A DNA stretch of 64,000 bases from positions 4,222,001-4,286,000 of the forward strand of contig NZ_BNJG01000001.1 of assembly GCF_016587375.1 (NCBI RefSeq), written 5' to 3'. Shown here in pieces: positions 7,427 through 16,768 of this stretch. Both the position numbers and the translations under genes were made by a program. Under the pieces are notes generated by a model. That model was not told where the DNA came from. It saw nothing but the letters and a program-made list of their open reading frames with translations, and did not search any database. Source of the stretch: Ktedonobacter robiniae (GTDB lineage Bacteria > Chloroflexota > Ktedonobacteria > Ktedonobacterales > Ktedonobacteraceae). Position 1 is the stretch's first letter. Every line of letters begins with the position of its first letter.

Positions 7427-8494
7427 ATGCGGGTAATGCATGAAACTGACGAGCTCAGCCGCGCCGAGCTTCCACTGATGCGGATCACTACGCTCGGCGA
7501 ATTCGCCCTCGAGCGGCTCGTGCCGGGAGATCAGGGAGACCCGCCTCGGTACGTGCGAGTGGCGCGAAGCGAGTGGGGGAACCGCGGGCCAGCTATGACC
7601 CTGCTGAAGGTGCTGCTCTGCCGCGCGCAGCGTCGGGCCCTCCGCAGCGAGCTCATCGAGGCGATCTGGCCCGACCACGAGGCGATCAACGCCGCGCACG
7701 CGCTCGATTCGGCCACCTCTGTACTCCGCAGGCACATTTTGCGCGCGGGCGATTCTGGAGTCATGCTGCTCACGCTGCGCAGCGGCGGTGAAACGGCGCT
7801 CAAACTACCGGGGCAACACCGCCTCTGGGTTGACGCCGACGCTTTCCTCTCGCAGGTGTCGGGCGCGATGCGGGTCGAACACCGGGGGCAGAGCCCTATC
7901 CCTTTGCTCGAAGACGCGCTGGCCCTCGCCAGGGGGGAGTTTCTCGAGGACGACCTGTACGCTGAGTGGGCGCAAGGTCGCAGGCACACGGTCAACGGGG
8001 CCAGGCATCGTGCGCTCTTCAAGCTGGTGGATCTCTACCTTGAAGACGGGCAGGTGTCGTTGGCTGAGGAGTGGCTCTTCGCCGCTCTGGAGGAAAACCC
8101 GACCGACGAAGACGCCCTGTGTCGGCTGATGACCATGCTGGCGCGGCAGGGGAGGCGCCGAGAGGCCCTCCAATTGTATCTGTACACCGAGGACGTGCTC
8201 CAGGAGGAACAGGCTGAGCCAGCAGCCTACACCCGTGACGTTGCGCGCCGCATACGGCAGGGGCTCGCCCTGAGCGAGCAGGGAGCGAGGTATGCCGCCG
8301 CGGGCGGTCGGGCTCCTAGCTCTCTGGGAGGAGGCGGGCCTCCGGATTGGGGGAGCGGCATCGGCGAGGAGCGATCCCGGATGGCTTCCCTACGCGCTGG
8401 TCGGGCTGTCCCCCCCTACCAGTACCGATCGCTACGTCACCGGCCTCAGAGGCGCTTCGGGGTCTCTACCGGTTGGACTCTCGGCTGCTCCTGA
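7427..8494 (+). CDS. BTAD-domain (SARP-like) transcriptional regulator
   Basis: The start at 7427 follows AGGAGGAG closely; an in-frame ATG nine bases later (7436) is as likely, and earlier in-frame starts lack a ribosome site. The N-terminal ~120 residues form an OmpR-like winged helix (MRITTLGEFALERL ... LRSELIEAIWPD ... LDSATSVLRRHI), followed by the helical bacterial transcriptional activator domain (about 150-295; LVDLYLEDGQVSLAEEWLFAALEENPTDEDALCRLM). The last ~60 residues are low-complexity and Arg/Gly-rich and look like read-through of unrelated sequence; two other frames stay open here (to 8654 and 8688), so a frameshift or decayed C-terminal domain is possible. It presumably regulates nearby genes, but no target site can be named. 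Confidence 0.75.
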   Translation: MRVMHETDELSRAELPLMRITTLGEFALERLVPGDQGDPPRYVRVARSEWGNRGPAMTLLKVLLCRAQRRALRSELIEAIWPDHEAINAAHALDSATSVLRRHILRAGDSGVMLLTLRSGGETALKLPGQHRLWVDADAFLSQVSGAMRVEHRGQSPIPLLEDALALARGEFLEDDLYAEWAQGRRHTVNGARHRALFKLVDLYLEDGQVSLAEEWLFAALEENPTDEDALCRLMTMLARQGRRREALQLYLYTEDVLQEEQAEPAAYTRDVARRIRQGLALSEQGARYAAAGGRAPSSLGGGGPPDWGSGIGEERSRMASLRAGRAVPPYQYRSLRHRPQRRFGVSTGWTLGCS

Positions 8495-8659
8495 GCGAAA
8501 CGCATCGGCTTTTCACCGGGTTGAGCAGGCGGCCGCGCCCACGCGTGCGGAAGTCCGATTTTTCCTCCATCTTCCCGCGTCTGGGAAACGCGGGAACTCA
8601 GCGGGCGAAGCTCAAGTTGGAAGGCGGAATGGCGTGTGTATTCACTATGCCTGAAGTTT

Positions 8660-8860
8660 TTCTGCAAAACTATGCTTCCTCAATTTGACCGCCAATTATA
8701 AAGACGCGGAAAGCCATGAGAACTGAGCGTCCTATACGAGCTCAGGTCCTCGTAAATTTCTGCAAAACTATGCTTCCCCTCGCCTGCAAAACCATGGGTA
8801 AAGTTACAGTCATTTTACCCATAGGTTTTGCAGATTCTGCAAAACTATACTTCCTCACAT
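8660..8860. repeat. interspersed repeat CTGCAAAACTATGCTTC (three copies) with a hairpin
   Basis: The motif CTGCAAAACTATGCTTC occurs near 8662, 8759 and (with one change) 8838; a diverged copy is at about 47034. Between copies 2 and 3 an inverted repeat, CTGCAAAACC-ATGGGTAAA and TTTACCCATAGGTTTTGCAG (8784-8833), forms a ~17-bp stem with one bulged base. The block lies between the convergent ends of the BTAD and ABC genes, about 480 bp without a gene, so it may act as a transcription barrier, though no T-tract is present. Confidence 0.6.
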
Positions 8861-8976
8861 CTGCAAAACCATCGGTTATAATACCGCTTGCTACGGCTTT
8901 CCAAATGCACTTTTGCTTGCTTGGCCGCTTTTGTAGTAATATACTTAACCCAACCAATCAAGCAGAGCAAAGACCA

Positions 8977-11601
8977 TTAATGGCGGATATCTTTTCGCTT
9001 GACACACCAGGCGATGATCCGCGCCTGCACAACGGTGATAACTACCAATACTCCCCAGCAGAGCAGTAGATGTTGCAAGGCCTGAGCACGCATATTACCA
9101 TTGACACTTGAGAAGATCGTACTGACAAACGAGAAGTTGTCAGCTTCAACCTTGTTGGCATGAATACCAGCGGTAGTACCCATGGCCGCCATCGCCCAAC
9201 GAGCAGCGAAGAGGGCACCGGGTATCTGGAGGAACTTCGGTTGATCTAGATTAAAGATCGTTCCTGAGAAGATGACCTGCGGGATCAGTGCCAGGGAGAC
9301 AATACTCATGGCGCGATCGTTATTGGGCACGAGCGCAGAGATAAGCAGCCCGGTCATCAAGCCCGCGATACCGGTCAGTGCGAGCGAGATATAGATCTCC
9401 AGGAACGGCGGTAAGAAGACGCTATTGCTATAAGGCGTAAAGAGCGCGATTGCACCAACCAGGACTAGGCTCTGCACCAGGCTAAAGGCGCCCAGTACCA
9501 CGAACTTCGAGCAGAGGTAAGGCATCAAACCCAGGTTCACCGAGCGCTCACGACGATAGATGGGTGCCTCCTTGACGAGCTCGCGAGCGCCATTCAGACA
9601 GCCAAACATAATCGAAGCAAACGCCATAATGAAAAGGATCTTCTGTGCATCCTGACCCGATACAGGGAGAATAGCGGCATCCAGTACCTGATCCACGGTC
9701 ATATTCTTACTCGCGGCAAACTGCTGACCTTGAGGCGCCTTCAAGAAATTGACCAGATAGGTACAATCGGTTGTTGGTGCTGAATACACATCTGCCGGTT
9801 GCACATGCGTCGCGCAGGTCGCGATCTTATTCGCGTCAAACATCCCATGTACCGATAGCCCAAAGAGTAGTGCACCAATGATCGGAGCTTGAAGGACCAG
9901 AATTGCCAGATTCACTTTATCGTTATAGATCAGCTCTAGATAGCGGATACTCAGCAGTATAAACTGCTTCCACGGATTGCCGCGCTTGGCAGGCTGGAGC
10001 GTCTTCGCAGCGGGATTCCCCTGACTCTTCGCGAGGCTCTGGCGCTGCCGTATCGGGGCCGCTATATACTTCTGATAATCGGGCGACTGTCTGAAGCGGG
10101 TCTCCGCCTCAGCTGGGATCTCCGGATGCTCTTCGGTTGGTTCTAGCGCGCTATAGATCTCAGCGAAGTCAGTCTTCCCAAAGAAGTCTCTGGCCTCATT
10201 CGGTGGACCAAAGTAGGCGACTCGACCACCCTGGCAGAGGAAGCAGATGTAGTCACACGCATTGATGTTATTCGTTGCATGTGTCACCAGGACGATCGTA
10301 TGCCCTTTATCTGCCAGCTTACGCAATAGCATCATCATCTTACGGTCCAGGCCGGGATCGAGTCCAGAGGTTGGCTCATCTAAGAAGAAGATACTGGGTT
10401 TGGCTAGCAGTTCCAGCGCAATCGAGACACGTTTCCTTTGTCCACCAGAGAGCTTGCTCACTAGCAGACCACGGCGGAACTGCATCTCAACATCGTCCAG
10501 CACCTCATCAATGCGTTCATTGATCTGTGCCTCCGTAAAGTCTTGTGGCAGACGAAGCTTCGCCGCATAGTACAGAGCGCGCTCTACAGTCAGCTCGCGA
10601 TGGATAATATCTTCTTGCGGAACATAGCCGAGCTGTGTACTAAACGCTGCCAGATTGGCATAGTAGTCCTGACCGTTATAGAGGACTGAGCCACTATGTG
10701 CAGGGCGCAAGCCGTTTAGCGCATCCATGAGCGTAGACTTACCGGTACCGGAACCACCGACCAGGGCCACGAACTTGCGTGGCGGGATGACCAGTGAGAT
10801 ATCATCGAGCAGAATAACGTGCTTGTTCCCCTCTTTACGCAAATTGACCGCATCGATGCGGACACCCTGGCTCTCATCCTGCTGAGTCAGCTCATTACCG
10901 CTATAAGTAAATTTGTAGGGACCGACGCGAATGATATCGTCATTCGCAAGAATCTGGTGCGTATGGACGCGCTCAGTATTTACATAGATATGATTGGTAC
11001 TGTTGAGATCGATGATACGGTGGCCGCCACCCGGTAGCAGTTCAAGCCGCGCATGGTGGTCCGAGATCTGAGGATGCTGGAGGACAACCCGGTTATCGCT
11101 CGCACGACCCAGTGTAATGACTGGCTCACCCAATTGAATAGGCGGCATCTGTGGAGCCGGTTCCTGTTCCTCACCGGAACCATCATTATAGATCAGCGAT
11201 ACAAAGGTACCGTTTTCATCGCTGATGCGGAAGATATCGCCGCGTTGCAATACACGGCGGAACTGCTCATCACCCTGAATGGTACGGCCCTGAAAGGTCA
11301 GACCATTCAAGGTGTGATGGCGCTTCGGATGGGGATGGATCAAAGTCAGTTGCTTATTGTCACGAATGATCTGTACATGGAAGGCAGAGACGGTCGGGCG
11401 ATTGATTACGATCTCATTGGAGGGATGACGTCCGATATTGATCTCTGGGGTAGTGGGTGAGAGCGGATAGAGCTGTTTCTCATGATCGACGTTGGTACTG
11501 ATCTCAATGGAGGGCAGCCCTGGAATAAAGCGAGCCAGCAAGGTTCGATTACCAGGAGCATTATCATCGTTCACGGCTGAAGATTCGCTTACAACATCCA
11601 T
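8977..11601 (-). CDS. FHA-FHA-ABC transporter fusion protein (ABCG-like)
   Basis: 874 residues from the ATG at 11601, which has GGGGGAG six bases upstream; an earlier start would add 14 residues without a ribosome site. Two FHA domains come first (about 45-115, IGRHPSNEIVI; and 155-225, LGRASDNRVVL), then an ABC ATPase with Walker A GGSGTGKST near 283, signature LSGGQRKRVSIA near 382 and FLDEPTSGLD, then an ABC-2 type membrane domain with about six helices (560-870). The half-transporter should dimerise in the membrane and be regulated through phospho-Thr binding by the FHA domains, implying a Ser/Thr kinase elsewhere (inference). The substrate is unknown. It appears monocistronic, with tandem ATAATAGCAGAT-type repeats just upstream (11643-11676). 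Confidence 0.93.
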   Translation of the reverse strand: MDVVSESSAVNDDNAPGNRTLLARFIPGLPSIEISTNVDHEKQLYPLSPTTPEINIGRHPSNEIVINRPTVSAFHVQIIRDNKQLTLIHPHPKRHHTLNGLTFQGRTIQGDEQFRRVLQRGDIFRISDENGTFVSLIYNDGSGEEQEPAPQMPPIQLGEPVITLGRASDNRVVLQHPQISDHHARLELLPGGGHRIIDLNSTNHIYVNTERVHTHQILANDDIIRVGPYKFTYSGNELTQQDESQGVRIDAVNLRKEGNKHVILLDDISLVIPPRKFVALVGGSGTGKSTLMDALNGLRPAHSGSVLYNGQDYYANLAAFSTQLGYVPQEDIIHRELTVERALYYAAKLRLPQDFTEAQINERIDEVLDDVEMQFRRGLLVSKLSGGQRKRVSIALELLAKPSIFFLDEPTSGLDPGLDRKMMMLLRKLADKGHTIVLVTHATNNINACDYICFLCQGGRVAYFGPPNEARDFFGKTDFAEIYSALEPTEEHPEIPAEAETRFRQSPDYQKYIAAPIRQRQSLAKSQGNPAAKTLQPAKRGNPWKQFILLSIRYLELIYNDKVNLAILVLQAPIIGALLFGLSVHGMFDANKIATCATHVQPADVYSAPTTDCTYLVNFLKAPQGQQFAASKNMTVDQVLDAAILPVSGQDAQKILFIMAFASIMFGCLNGARELVKEAPIYRRERSVNLGLMPYLCSKFVVLGAFSLVQSLVLVGAIALFTPYSNSVFLPPFLEIYISLALTGIAGLMTGLLISALVPNNDRAMSIVSLALIPQVIFSGTIFNLDQPKFLQIPGALFAARWAMAAMGTTAGIHANKVEADNFSFVSTIFSSVNGNMRAQALQHLLLCWGVLVVITVVQARIIAWCVKRKDIRH

Positions 11602-11642
11602 CGTCTCTCCCCCAAGCCACATAATGCGGTATACATATTTCA

Positions 11643-11683
11643 CATCTGCTATTATATGTTGTATCTGCTATTACATATTATAA
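11643..11683 (-). promoter_or_regulatory. tandem operator-like repeats and -10 upstream of the FHA-ABC gene
   Basis: On the minus strand two near-identical 16-base units, TATGTAATAGCAGATA and CATATAATAGCAGATG, repeat with a 19-base period, and a perfect TATAAT (11677-11682) lies at their upstream side. This is a likely promoter with a downstream direct-repeat binding site; no good -35 hexamer was found, so confidence is modest. Confidence 0.35.
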
Positions 11684-11769
11684 TGAAGTGTACTACTTGA
11701 GATAGCTGAATAGATAGCAGCTACTTGCCTAAAAGCTTGCCTTCACAATCTGCTTCCCCAAAAATGAAA

Positions 11770-11811
11770 CAGCCGAGAGCGTAAGCCTGCACTCACTTAC
11801 TCTCTCGACTG
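11770..11811 (-). terminator. intrinsic terminator of the L,D-transpeptidase gene
   Basis: A 16-bp imperfect stem (CAGTCGAGAGAGTAAG paired with CTTACGCTCTCGGCTG on the minus strand) is followed on that strand by TTTCATTTTT, about 30 bases after the stop codon. Confidence 0.7.
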
Positions 11812-11839
11812 CTTCTCGCAGAGGGCGATGTCTTTTTGT

Positions 11840-12367
11840 TTACTCCTTGACCTGCACAGGAGTACCAACTGGCGCCCAGTTGTAGAGCCAGCCTGCGTCA
11901 TCTACCGCCATATTGACGCAGCCGTGGCTGCCTGTTACCGTCTCATCGCTCTCCTCCTCGTAGTGCTCGGTATTGGTGCCCTCGCCAAACTCATTGCGCC
12001 AGGGAGCATCGTGGATGAAGTAGCCGCCACCCGCGAACTCCATGGCATAGCTCACCGTCGTCGGTGGATAGTAGTAGGGCGAACTCTTGCCCCAGGGCGA
12101 GTAAAATGTCATCGGACTCTGCTTATAAAAGATGCTAAAATTACCAGTTGGTGTCGGGAGGGCCGGTTGTCCGCTTGTGATAGCAGTCTCAAACACCTCT
12201 TCCCCATCCTCAAACGCATACAGAGTCTGCTCCGATAAACTAATGACGATAAGCTTGTCCGCTCCATCAGCATGGCTATGCTTTGGCGGCGGACCCATCA
12301 CTAATAAACTGGCAAGAACAAACGCGAGCATACCAAAGTAGAAAAATTTGTTTACTCGTTTTTTCAT
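11840..12367 (-). CDS. exported L,D-transpeptidase (YkuD domain)
   Basis: 175 residues from ATG 12367, chosen because AAGGG lies nine bases upstream whereas it abuts the earlier ATG at 12376. A signal anchor/peptide (residues 1-33, KKRVNKFFYFGMLAFVLASLL) precedes the catalytic YkuD domain (about 37-172). The active-site block HDAPW ... GSHGCVNM is complete, with the catalytic Cys near residue 149. Such enzymes make 3-3 cross-links in peptidoglycan or attach proteins to it, outside the membrane. It has its own terminator and a long palindrome upstream, so it is probably transcribed alone. Confidence 0.92.
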   Translation of the reverse strand: MKKRVNKFFYFGMLAFVLASLLVMGPPPKHSHADGADKLIVISLSEQTLYAFEDGEEVFETAITSGQPALPTPTGNFSIFYKQSPMTFYSPWGKSSPYYYPPTTVSYAMEFAGGGYFIHDAPWRNEFGEGTNTEHYEEESDETVTGSHGCVNMAVDDAGWLYNWAPVGTPVQVKE

Positions 12368-12495
12368 TTCAGCCATCCCTTTTGCTTGCGCAAATTTATA
12401 ATACTTTCTAATAGTGAGTATATAGCGCCTTCTGCTAATAAGTATTTAAATGTTCTTCATACTCCATTAGTAAGAAAAATACGTATAAGTAATAA

Positions 12496-12578
12496 CGACG
12501 CTGCTGAAGCACGCGTCTACATATCAAGCGCGATAGGCCTCGTACCTTGATATGTAGACGCGTGCTTCAGCAGCGTCG
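12496..12578. repeat. palindromic repeat, CGACGCTGC family
   Basis: Perfect 33-base inverted arms (starting CGACGCTGCTGAAGCACGCG) separated by 17 bases. Related copies are at 16734-16766 (diverged), 32251-32338 (two half-copies), 40992-41060, 54579-54609 (half) and 57113-57180. All but one lie wholly outside genes, usually just after a stop or before a start, so they are REP-like intergenic elements. Confidence 0.85.
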
Positions 12579-12595
12579 TGCCCCCACGCACCGTC

Positions 12596-13051
12596 CTACT
12601 TCCTGTACCGCTTATAATCCTGATAAATATGCAAATAAAAACCATCCAATCTTGGCTCCAGCTCTTCTCGCGTCAACCAGGTTGGCTGCCCCTCGATGCT
12701 AGGGTGCAGCTCCCCGCCCACGCGGCTCCCGCGAAAGATCAAGTTGACCGTGCTCAGACGATTGAAGGCCGGACTACTGATGGTCGTATAGCTAACAATT
12801 TCATGCACCTCGACCTCAAGCCCCGTCTCCTCCAGGCACTCGCGTCGTGCCGCCTGCTCCGGCTGTTCGCGCCAGCGCATAAAGCCTCCAGGAAAGGCTG
12901 TCTCGTCCTCTGGCCGCTCTACAACCAGGAACTTGCCATCCTCTTCCACGATCACGCAGACACAGGCAAATGGCGGGAGGTTGCCACCAAGCCCCACATT
13001 TAGGATGTTAAAGAAGATTCCCACAAAACGCTTCAATGCCAGGTATAACAC
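12596..13051 (-). CDS. Nudix hydrolase
   Basis: Complete Nudix box GGFMRWREQPEQAAR followed by RECLEETGLEV (G-x5-E-x7-RE-U-xx-EE-x-G-U), so it hydrolyses a nucleoside diphosphate linked to some moiety, using Mg2+. The start is uncertain. The open frame reaches an ATG at 13111, but that lies inside a 73-base palindrome and would add 20 odd residues; the GTG at 13051 gives VLYLALKRFVG, a more natural N-terminus, though its ribosome site is weak. A short hydrophobic N-terminal segment (LALKRFVGIFFNILNVGLGG) may touch the membrane. Substrate unknown. Confidence 0.85.
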   Translation of the reverse strand: MLYLALKRFVGIFFNILNVGLGGNLPPFACVCVIVEEDGKFLVVERPEDETAFPGGFMRWREQPEQAARRECLEETGLEVEVHEIVSYTTISSPAFNRLSTVNLIFRGSRVGGELHPSIEGQPTWLTREELEPRLDGFYLHIYQDYKRYRK

Positions 13052-13064
13052 AGTTTCTTGCCGC

Positions 13065-13137
13065 TTTCTAATATGATACGATGATGCGCAGTGGCAGCCA
13101 TTGGCTGCCACTGCGCATCATCGTATCATATTAGAAA
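13065..13137. repeat. 73-bp perfect palindrome
   Basis: Two 36-base arms (left begins TTTCTAATATGATACGATG) around a single base. It lies between the Nudix gene start and the end of the sugar permease gene, ten bases from the permease stop, and can serve as the operon terminator: on the minus strand it follows the permease-distal side of the upstream operon. Confidence 0.85.
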
Positions 13138-13146
13138 AACTTTTTC

Positions 13147-14418
13147 TTAGCGTCCGCTGCTGCTGCGAGACTGCGCGCGTCGTACCAGCGCGTCGGCGGT
13201 CACAGCCAGGACCAGGACGATACCTTCGACGATCTCTTTGATGTCGGTACCCTGGCTACGCAGGTCCAGACCATTCTCCAGGCCACCAATGATCAGTGCA
13301 CCTAGCACAACGGCCCAGACAGTGCCACGACCACCAAAGAGGCTCACGCCACCGATAACGGCTGCGGCGATTGCCTGCAGGGTCAGCGTCGGGCTGACAG
13401 CGCTGGCGACAGCCGTGGCGCGCGAAGCGGCGAGGATACCACCCAGGGCGGCAAAGGCCGAGCAGAGGGTGAAGACCACGATACGGATGAGGACGACGTT
13501 AATACCAGCGCGACGTGCGGCCTCCATGTTGCCACCCACCGCGTAGACGTGGCGCCCAAAGCGCGTCTTCGTCATGATGAGCCACATTACCAGGAGCAAG
13601 CCAAAGAAGATGGCGACGCTATTTGGCACTCCCAGGAAGGTGCCATTGACTGGTCCTGGGGTGTTCTCCAGGACGGCGATTACGCCCTCAACGATGACGA
13701 AGGGGATCACGATGTTGGCTACCAGGCTCAAGGTTGACTTCACGCGCAACCCTTGCTGCTTGCGCCGCATCTGTTCAATGATCTGCCAGATGGCGTACAG
13801 GATCAGGATGACGGTTGGTGCGCCAACTCCCAGCCAGTCCGGCAAGAAGCTGAAGGGGGTGCCCGCGATGGAGACAATCACCGGGTCATGCACGATCAAA
13901 GTTGACTGCCCATTGAGCAGGTACAGTAAGAGACCCGCGTACCCGATTGAACCCGCCAGGGTGACGATGAATGAGGGGACGCGCAATACTGCGATAAAGA
14001 GACCGTTAATAAATCCGGCCAATGCGCCTACCAGAATGCCCGCCGCCATCGAGACGTAGGGATCCACGCCCATGCGGGTCGAGAGCACACCTGTCACGAC
14101 CGCGCCAAAGGTACCCACCGCTGCCAACGAGAGGTCGACCTCGCCAAGCAACAGCACCAGGGTCACGCCCAGGCCGTCAATACCAATGTTGACAATCTGT
14201 TGCAGCAGGTCCGACAGGTTTGCTGGTTTGAGGAACAGACCATCCGTGGTGATGGTAAAGTAGACAACGACAAGTACAAGTGTGAGCATGACTGGGAGAA
14301 AACCGAGGTCGCCTCGCAACAGTTGTCCCAGGGATCGCTTCTGTGTATATTCTGCTCGCTCAACACTGCCCGCGGCGCTCGTGCCCCGGGTGTTGGGCTT
14401 TTCTACTACATCGCTCAT
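13147..14418 (-). CDS. sugar ABC transporter permease, XylH type
   Basis: 423 residues, about ten membrane helices, with the conserved cytoplasmic loop FGRHVYAVGGNMEAARRAGI that contacts the ATPase. The long version with an inserted loop after the fifth or sixth helix is typical of the XylH branch of the ribose/xylose permease family. It begins five bases after the stop of the ATPase gene, and its ribosome site (GGAGG) lies inside the end of that gene, so the two are translationally coupled. With the binding protein and ATPase it forms a high-affinity monosaccharide importer; xylose is the best guess but not proven. Confidence 0.9.
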   Translation of the reverse strand: MSDVVEKPNTRGTSAAGSVERAEYTQKRSLGQLLRGDLGFLPVMLTLVLVVVYFTITTDGLFLKPANLSDLLQQIVNIGIDGLGVTLVLLLGEVDLSLAAVGTFGAVVTGVLSTRMGVDPYVSMAAGILVGALAGFINGLFIAVLRVPSFIVTLAGSIGYAGLLLYLLNGQSTLIVHDPVIVSIAGTPFSFLPDWLGVGAPTVILILYAIWQIIEQMRRKQQGLRVKSTLSLVANIVIPFVIVEGVIAVLENTPGPVNGTFLGVPNSVAIFFGLLLVMWLIMTKTRFGRHVYAVGGNMEAARRAGINVVLIRIVVFTLCSAFAALGGILAASRATAVASAVSPTLTLQAIAAAVIGGVSLFGGRGTVWAVVLGALIIGGLENGLDLRSQGTDIKEIVEGIVLVLAVTADALVRRAQSRSSSGR

Positions 14419-14423
14419 GATTC

Positions 14424-15248
14424 TTACTTTCCTCCCGGTACGCCGTTGCCGTTAGAGGCTGACTTGCCAAATTCCGCGCCTGTAATGGCGGCAATGACAC
14501 GCTCGTTAGTGGTAGTATTGGCGTCAAAAGTGGCCACGCGCTGCCCCAGACGCATGACAATGATGCGGTCCGCGACCTCGAAGACGTCGGCCATATTGTG
14601 TGAGATGACCACAACACCCAGACCTTGCTCGCGCAGGCGCCTGATCAAATTGAGAACCTGTCTGGTCTGCGCGACACCCAGGGCCGCGGTCGGCTCGTCG
14701 AGAAGCACGACCTTCGCGTTGCGTAGAATGGTCTTGGCAACGGCGATTGACTGGCGCTGCCCACCTGAAAGTGTGGAGACAATGGCGCGTGCCGAAGGCA
14801 GTTTGACGTCCAGGGTCCGCAAGACCTCCAGACTGCGGCGCTCCATCTCGATCTCCGAGAGCGCTCCCGCTGTGGTCAACTCATGCCCTAAGAACAGGTT
14901 AGAGACGACATCCAGGTTATCGCATAGTGCCAGGTCCTGGTACACAGTTTCAATACCCAGGCGGCTGGAGGTCTGTGGGCTGCTCAGCGCGACCGGTTGC
15001 CCATTGACCAGGACTTCACCTTCATCGGCTGGCTGAACGCCTGAAATCGTTTTGACCAGGGTCGATTTGCCCGCGCCGTTATCGCCAACCAGGGCCACAA
15101 CCTCTCCTGGATAGACCTCGAAATCTACATTATTTAATGCGCGTACCGCGCCAAAATGCTTGCCGATGCCACGCATCTGCAAAATCGGCTGTCCCGCTGG
15201 TCTGCCACCGAAGGCCGCTGATGACTCCCGCGCCACTTGATCAGCCAT
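14424..15248 (-). CDS. sugar ABC transporter ATPase, single domain
   Basis: 274 residues: Walker A GDNGAGKSTLVK near 56, signature LSGGQRQSIAVAK, Walker B VVLLDEPTAALG and switch His in VISHNM. The E. coli XylG/RbsA proteins carry two such domains in one chain; this one has only one and so should work as a homodimer. The ATG has GGGAGGG five bases upstream. The last gene but one of the binding protein-ATPase-permease operon. Confidence 0.92.
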   Translation of the reverse strand: MADQVARESSAAFGGRPAGQPILQMRGIGKHFGAVRALNNVDFEVYPGEVVALVGDNGAGKSTLVKTISGVQPADEGEVLVNGQPVALSSPQTSSRLGIETVYQDLALCDNLDVVSNLFLGHELTTAGALSEIEMERRSLEVLRTLDVKLPSARAIVSTLSGGQRQSIAVAKTILRNAKVVLLDEPTAALGVAQTRQVLNLIRRLREQGLGVVVISHNMADVFEVADRIIVMRLGQRVATFDANTTTNERVIAAITGAEFGKSASNGNGVPGGK

Positions 15249-15347
15249 AGAACCCTCCCAAATTGCTCGACTATTATGTTTACTCAGGGATAGACTCCGC
15301 TAGAGGCTCTCACCTCGCGGAGTCCATCGCGCACCATCTGAAAGAGG

Positions 15348-15385
15348 GGAAGAGTGGACAACTCTTGCGAACCACCCACTCTTCC
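15348..15385 (-). promoter_or_regulatory. hairpin between binding-protein and ATPase genes
   Basis: GGAAGAGTGG/CCACTCTTCC with an 18-base loop lies in the 151-bp gap after the binding-protein stop. Such hairpins often protect the binding-protein message or partly terminate, giving excess binding protein over membrane components. Confidence 0.5.
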
Positions 15386-15399
15386 TTGCCTGAGGCTGA

Positions 15400-16536
15400 T
15401 TAGCAGATGCCGCCAGCACCCGCGGGCAGACCTTTGCACAGATCGCCCTTGGTGACATAGTTGTCATCGAGAACGGTCTTGACGTTGGTCTTGTCGATTG
15501 CGACGGGCTGCTCGAGAACCGAGGGAACCGAGCCGCCATCGGCGGTCTTGGTGGTCGCGCCATTGGTGACGCCAGCTGTGTCGGTACCATCAGAGATGGC
15601 CTTCACCAGGTCAGCGGTGGCTTGCGCCTCTTTGCTGATGGCTTTGTAGACAGTCATCATCTGGTCGCCCAGGATGATGTTCTGCAAGCCAGCAACGGTC
15701 GCGTCCTGGCCGGTGACCAGTACTTTACCGTTGAGCTGCTTGGCCTTCAGCGCGGCGATGACGGAGTTGGCCATACCGTCGTTGGCGACATAAGCGATCT
15801 GAACGTTGCCGTTCTGGGCATTGAGGGCGCCGTCCATCTCGGTGCGGGCCTTGTCGTTGTCCCAGGCTGGGGTGTACTGATCATAGACCTTGGTCAATGA
15901 TTTGGCGTCGACCAGGGGCTGGAGCTTGTTCAGAGCACCCTGGCGGAAGAGGATGGCGTTGTTGTCGGTCTGGGCACCGTTGATCATGACCAGGTTGGTG
16001 CCATTCTTGGTGTAGTCCTTGTAGTGGTCGACGATGTACTGACCCTGGAGCTCACCAACTTTGACGTTGTCGAAGGAGACGTAGTAGTTGAGGTCCTTGG
16101 ACTGAATCAGGCGGTCATAGGCAATGACGGGAACGCCACGGGACTTCGCTTTGGAGACGATCGCGGCCGCGGCCTGACCATCAAAAGGCGCGACGACCAG
16201 GATACAGGCACCCTTGGTCAGGGCGGTGTCAGCCTGGTTCTGCTGCTTGGTGGCATCTCCCTCAGCATTGTAGAACTGAGGCGCCTGGCCTACTGCCTTC
16301 GTGATGGCGTCGGTCAACAGGGGACGATCTTTGCTGTCCCAGCGCTCGGAGCTGGCAGTCTCGGGGAGCAGGACGCCGACATTTTTACAACCTTTGCCGT
16401 TGGCGGTGCTGCCACTACCGGTGTTGCTGCCGGTGTTGTCGCCGCTGTTGCTGTTGCCGCAGGCCGCCAGGAGCATCGTCAAAACGAGCATGGCGAAGAG
16501 CGCGTAAAGGGGCTTGCGCTGACGAAATACTTTCAT
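15400..16536 (-). CDS. sugar ABC transporter substrate-binding lipoprotein, XylF type
   Basis: 378 residues from ATG 16536. A signal peptide with lipobox LLAAC (Cys near residue 25) is followed by a Ser/Gly/Asn-rich linker and the periplasmic-binding fold of the ribose/xylose class (VGVLLPETASSERWDSKD, APFDGQAAAAIVSKAKSRGVPVIAYDRLI). It is anchored outside the membrane and delivers a sugar to the permease. First gene of the operon. The 230 bp upstream contain a diverged CGACGCTGC-family repeat (16734-16766) and must hold the promoter, which I could not pin down. Confidence 0.93.
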   Translation of the reverse strand: MKVFRQRKPLYALFAMLVLTMLLAACGNSNSGDNTGSNTGSGSTANGKGCKNVGVLLPETASSERWDSKDRPLLTDAITKAVGQAPQFYNAEGDATKQQNQADTALTKGACILVVAPFDGQAAAAIVSKAKSRGVPVIAYDRLIQSKDLNYYVSFDNVKVGELQGQYIVDHYKDYTKNGTNLVMINGAQTDNNAILFRQGALNKLQPLVDAKSLTKVYDQYTPAWDNDKARTEMDGALNAQNGNVQIAYVANDGMANSVIAALKAKQLNGKVLVTGQDATVAGLQNIILGDQMMTVYKAISKEAQATADLVKAISDGTDTAGVTNGATTKTADGGSVPSVLEQPVAIDKTNVKTVLDDNYVTKGDLCKGLPAGAGGIC

Positions 16537-16768
16537 CGCTGAATCTTTTCCTTCCAATTGCTTGTGCTTGGTTCCCTTCCAATGGAAACCCAACTTCATT
16601 GATAGCATCGAATGTTCGCATGTGCCGTTCATCATCGAACGATAAATGTTTGGGATAAGTCCCTATCCAGGCATACCTGGACACTTACAAACAAGGCGTT
16701 CTGCCGCTCATTACCTCCCTTCTTCCGGTACCGTGATATATAAGCGCGTGCTTATGCAGCGCGGCGCC

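Noticed and set aside
8292..8688. Continuation of the BTAD gene in two other frames (120 and 113 aa)
   Set aside because: Neither frame resembles a domain; a frameshift cannot be demonstrated.
12596..13111. ATG at 13111 as the Nudix start
   Set aside because: It lies in a perfect palindrome with no ribosome site and encodes a Cys/His-rich leader unlike Nudix proteins; kept only as an alternative.
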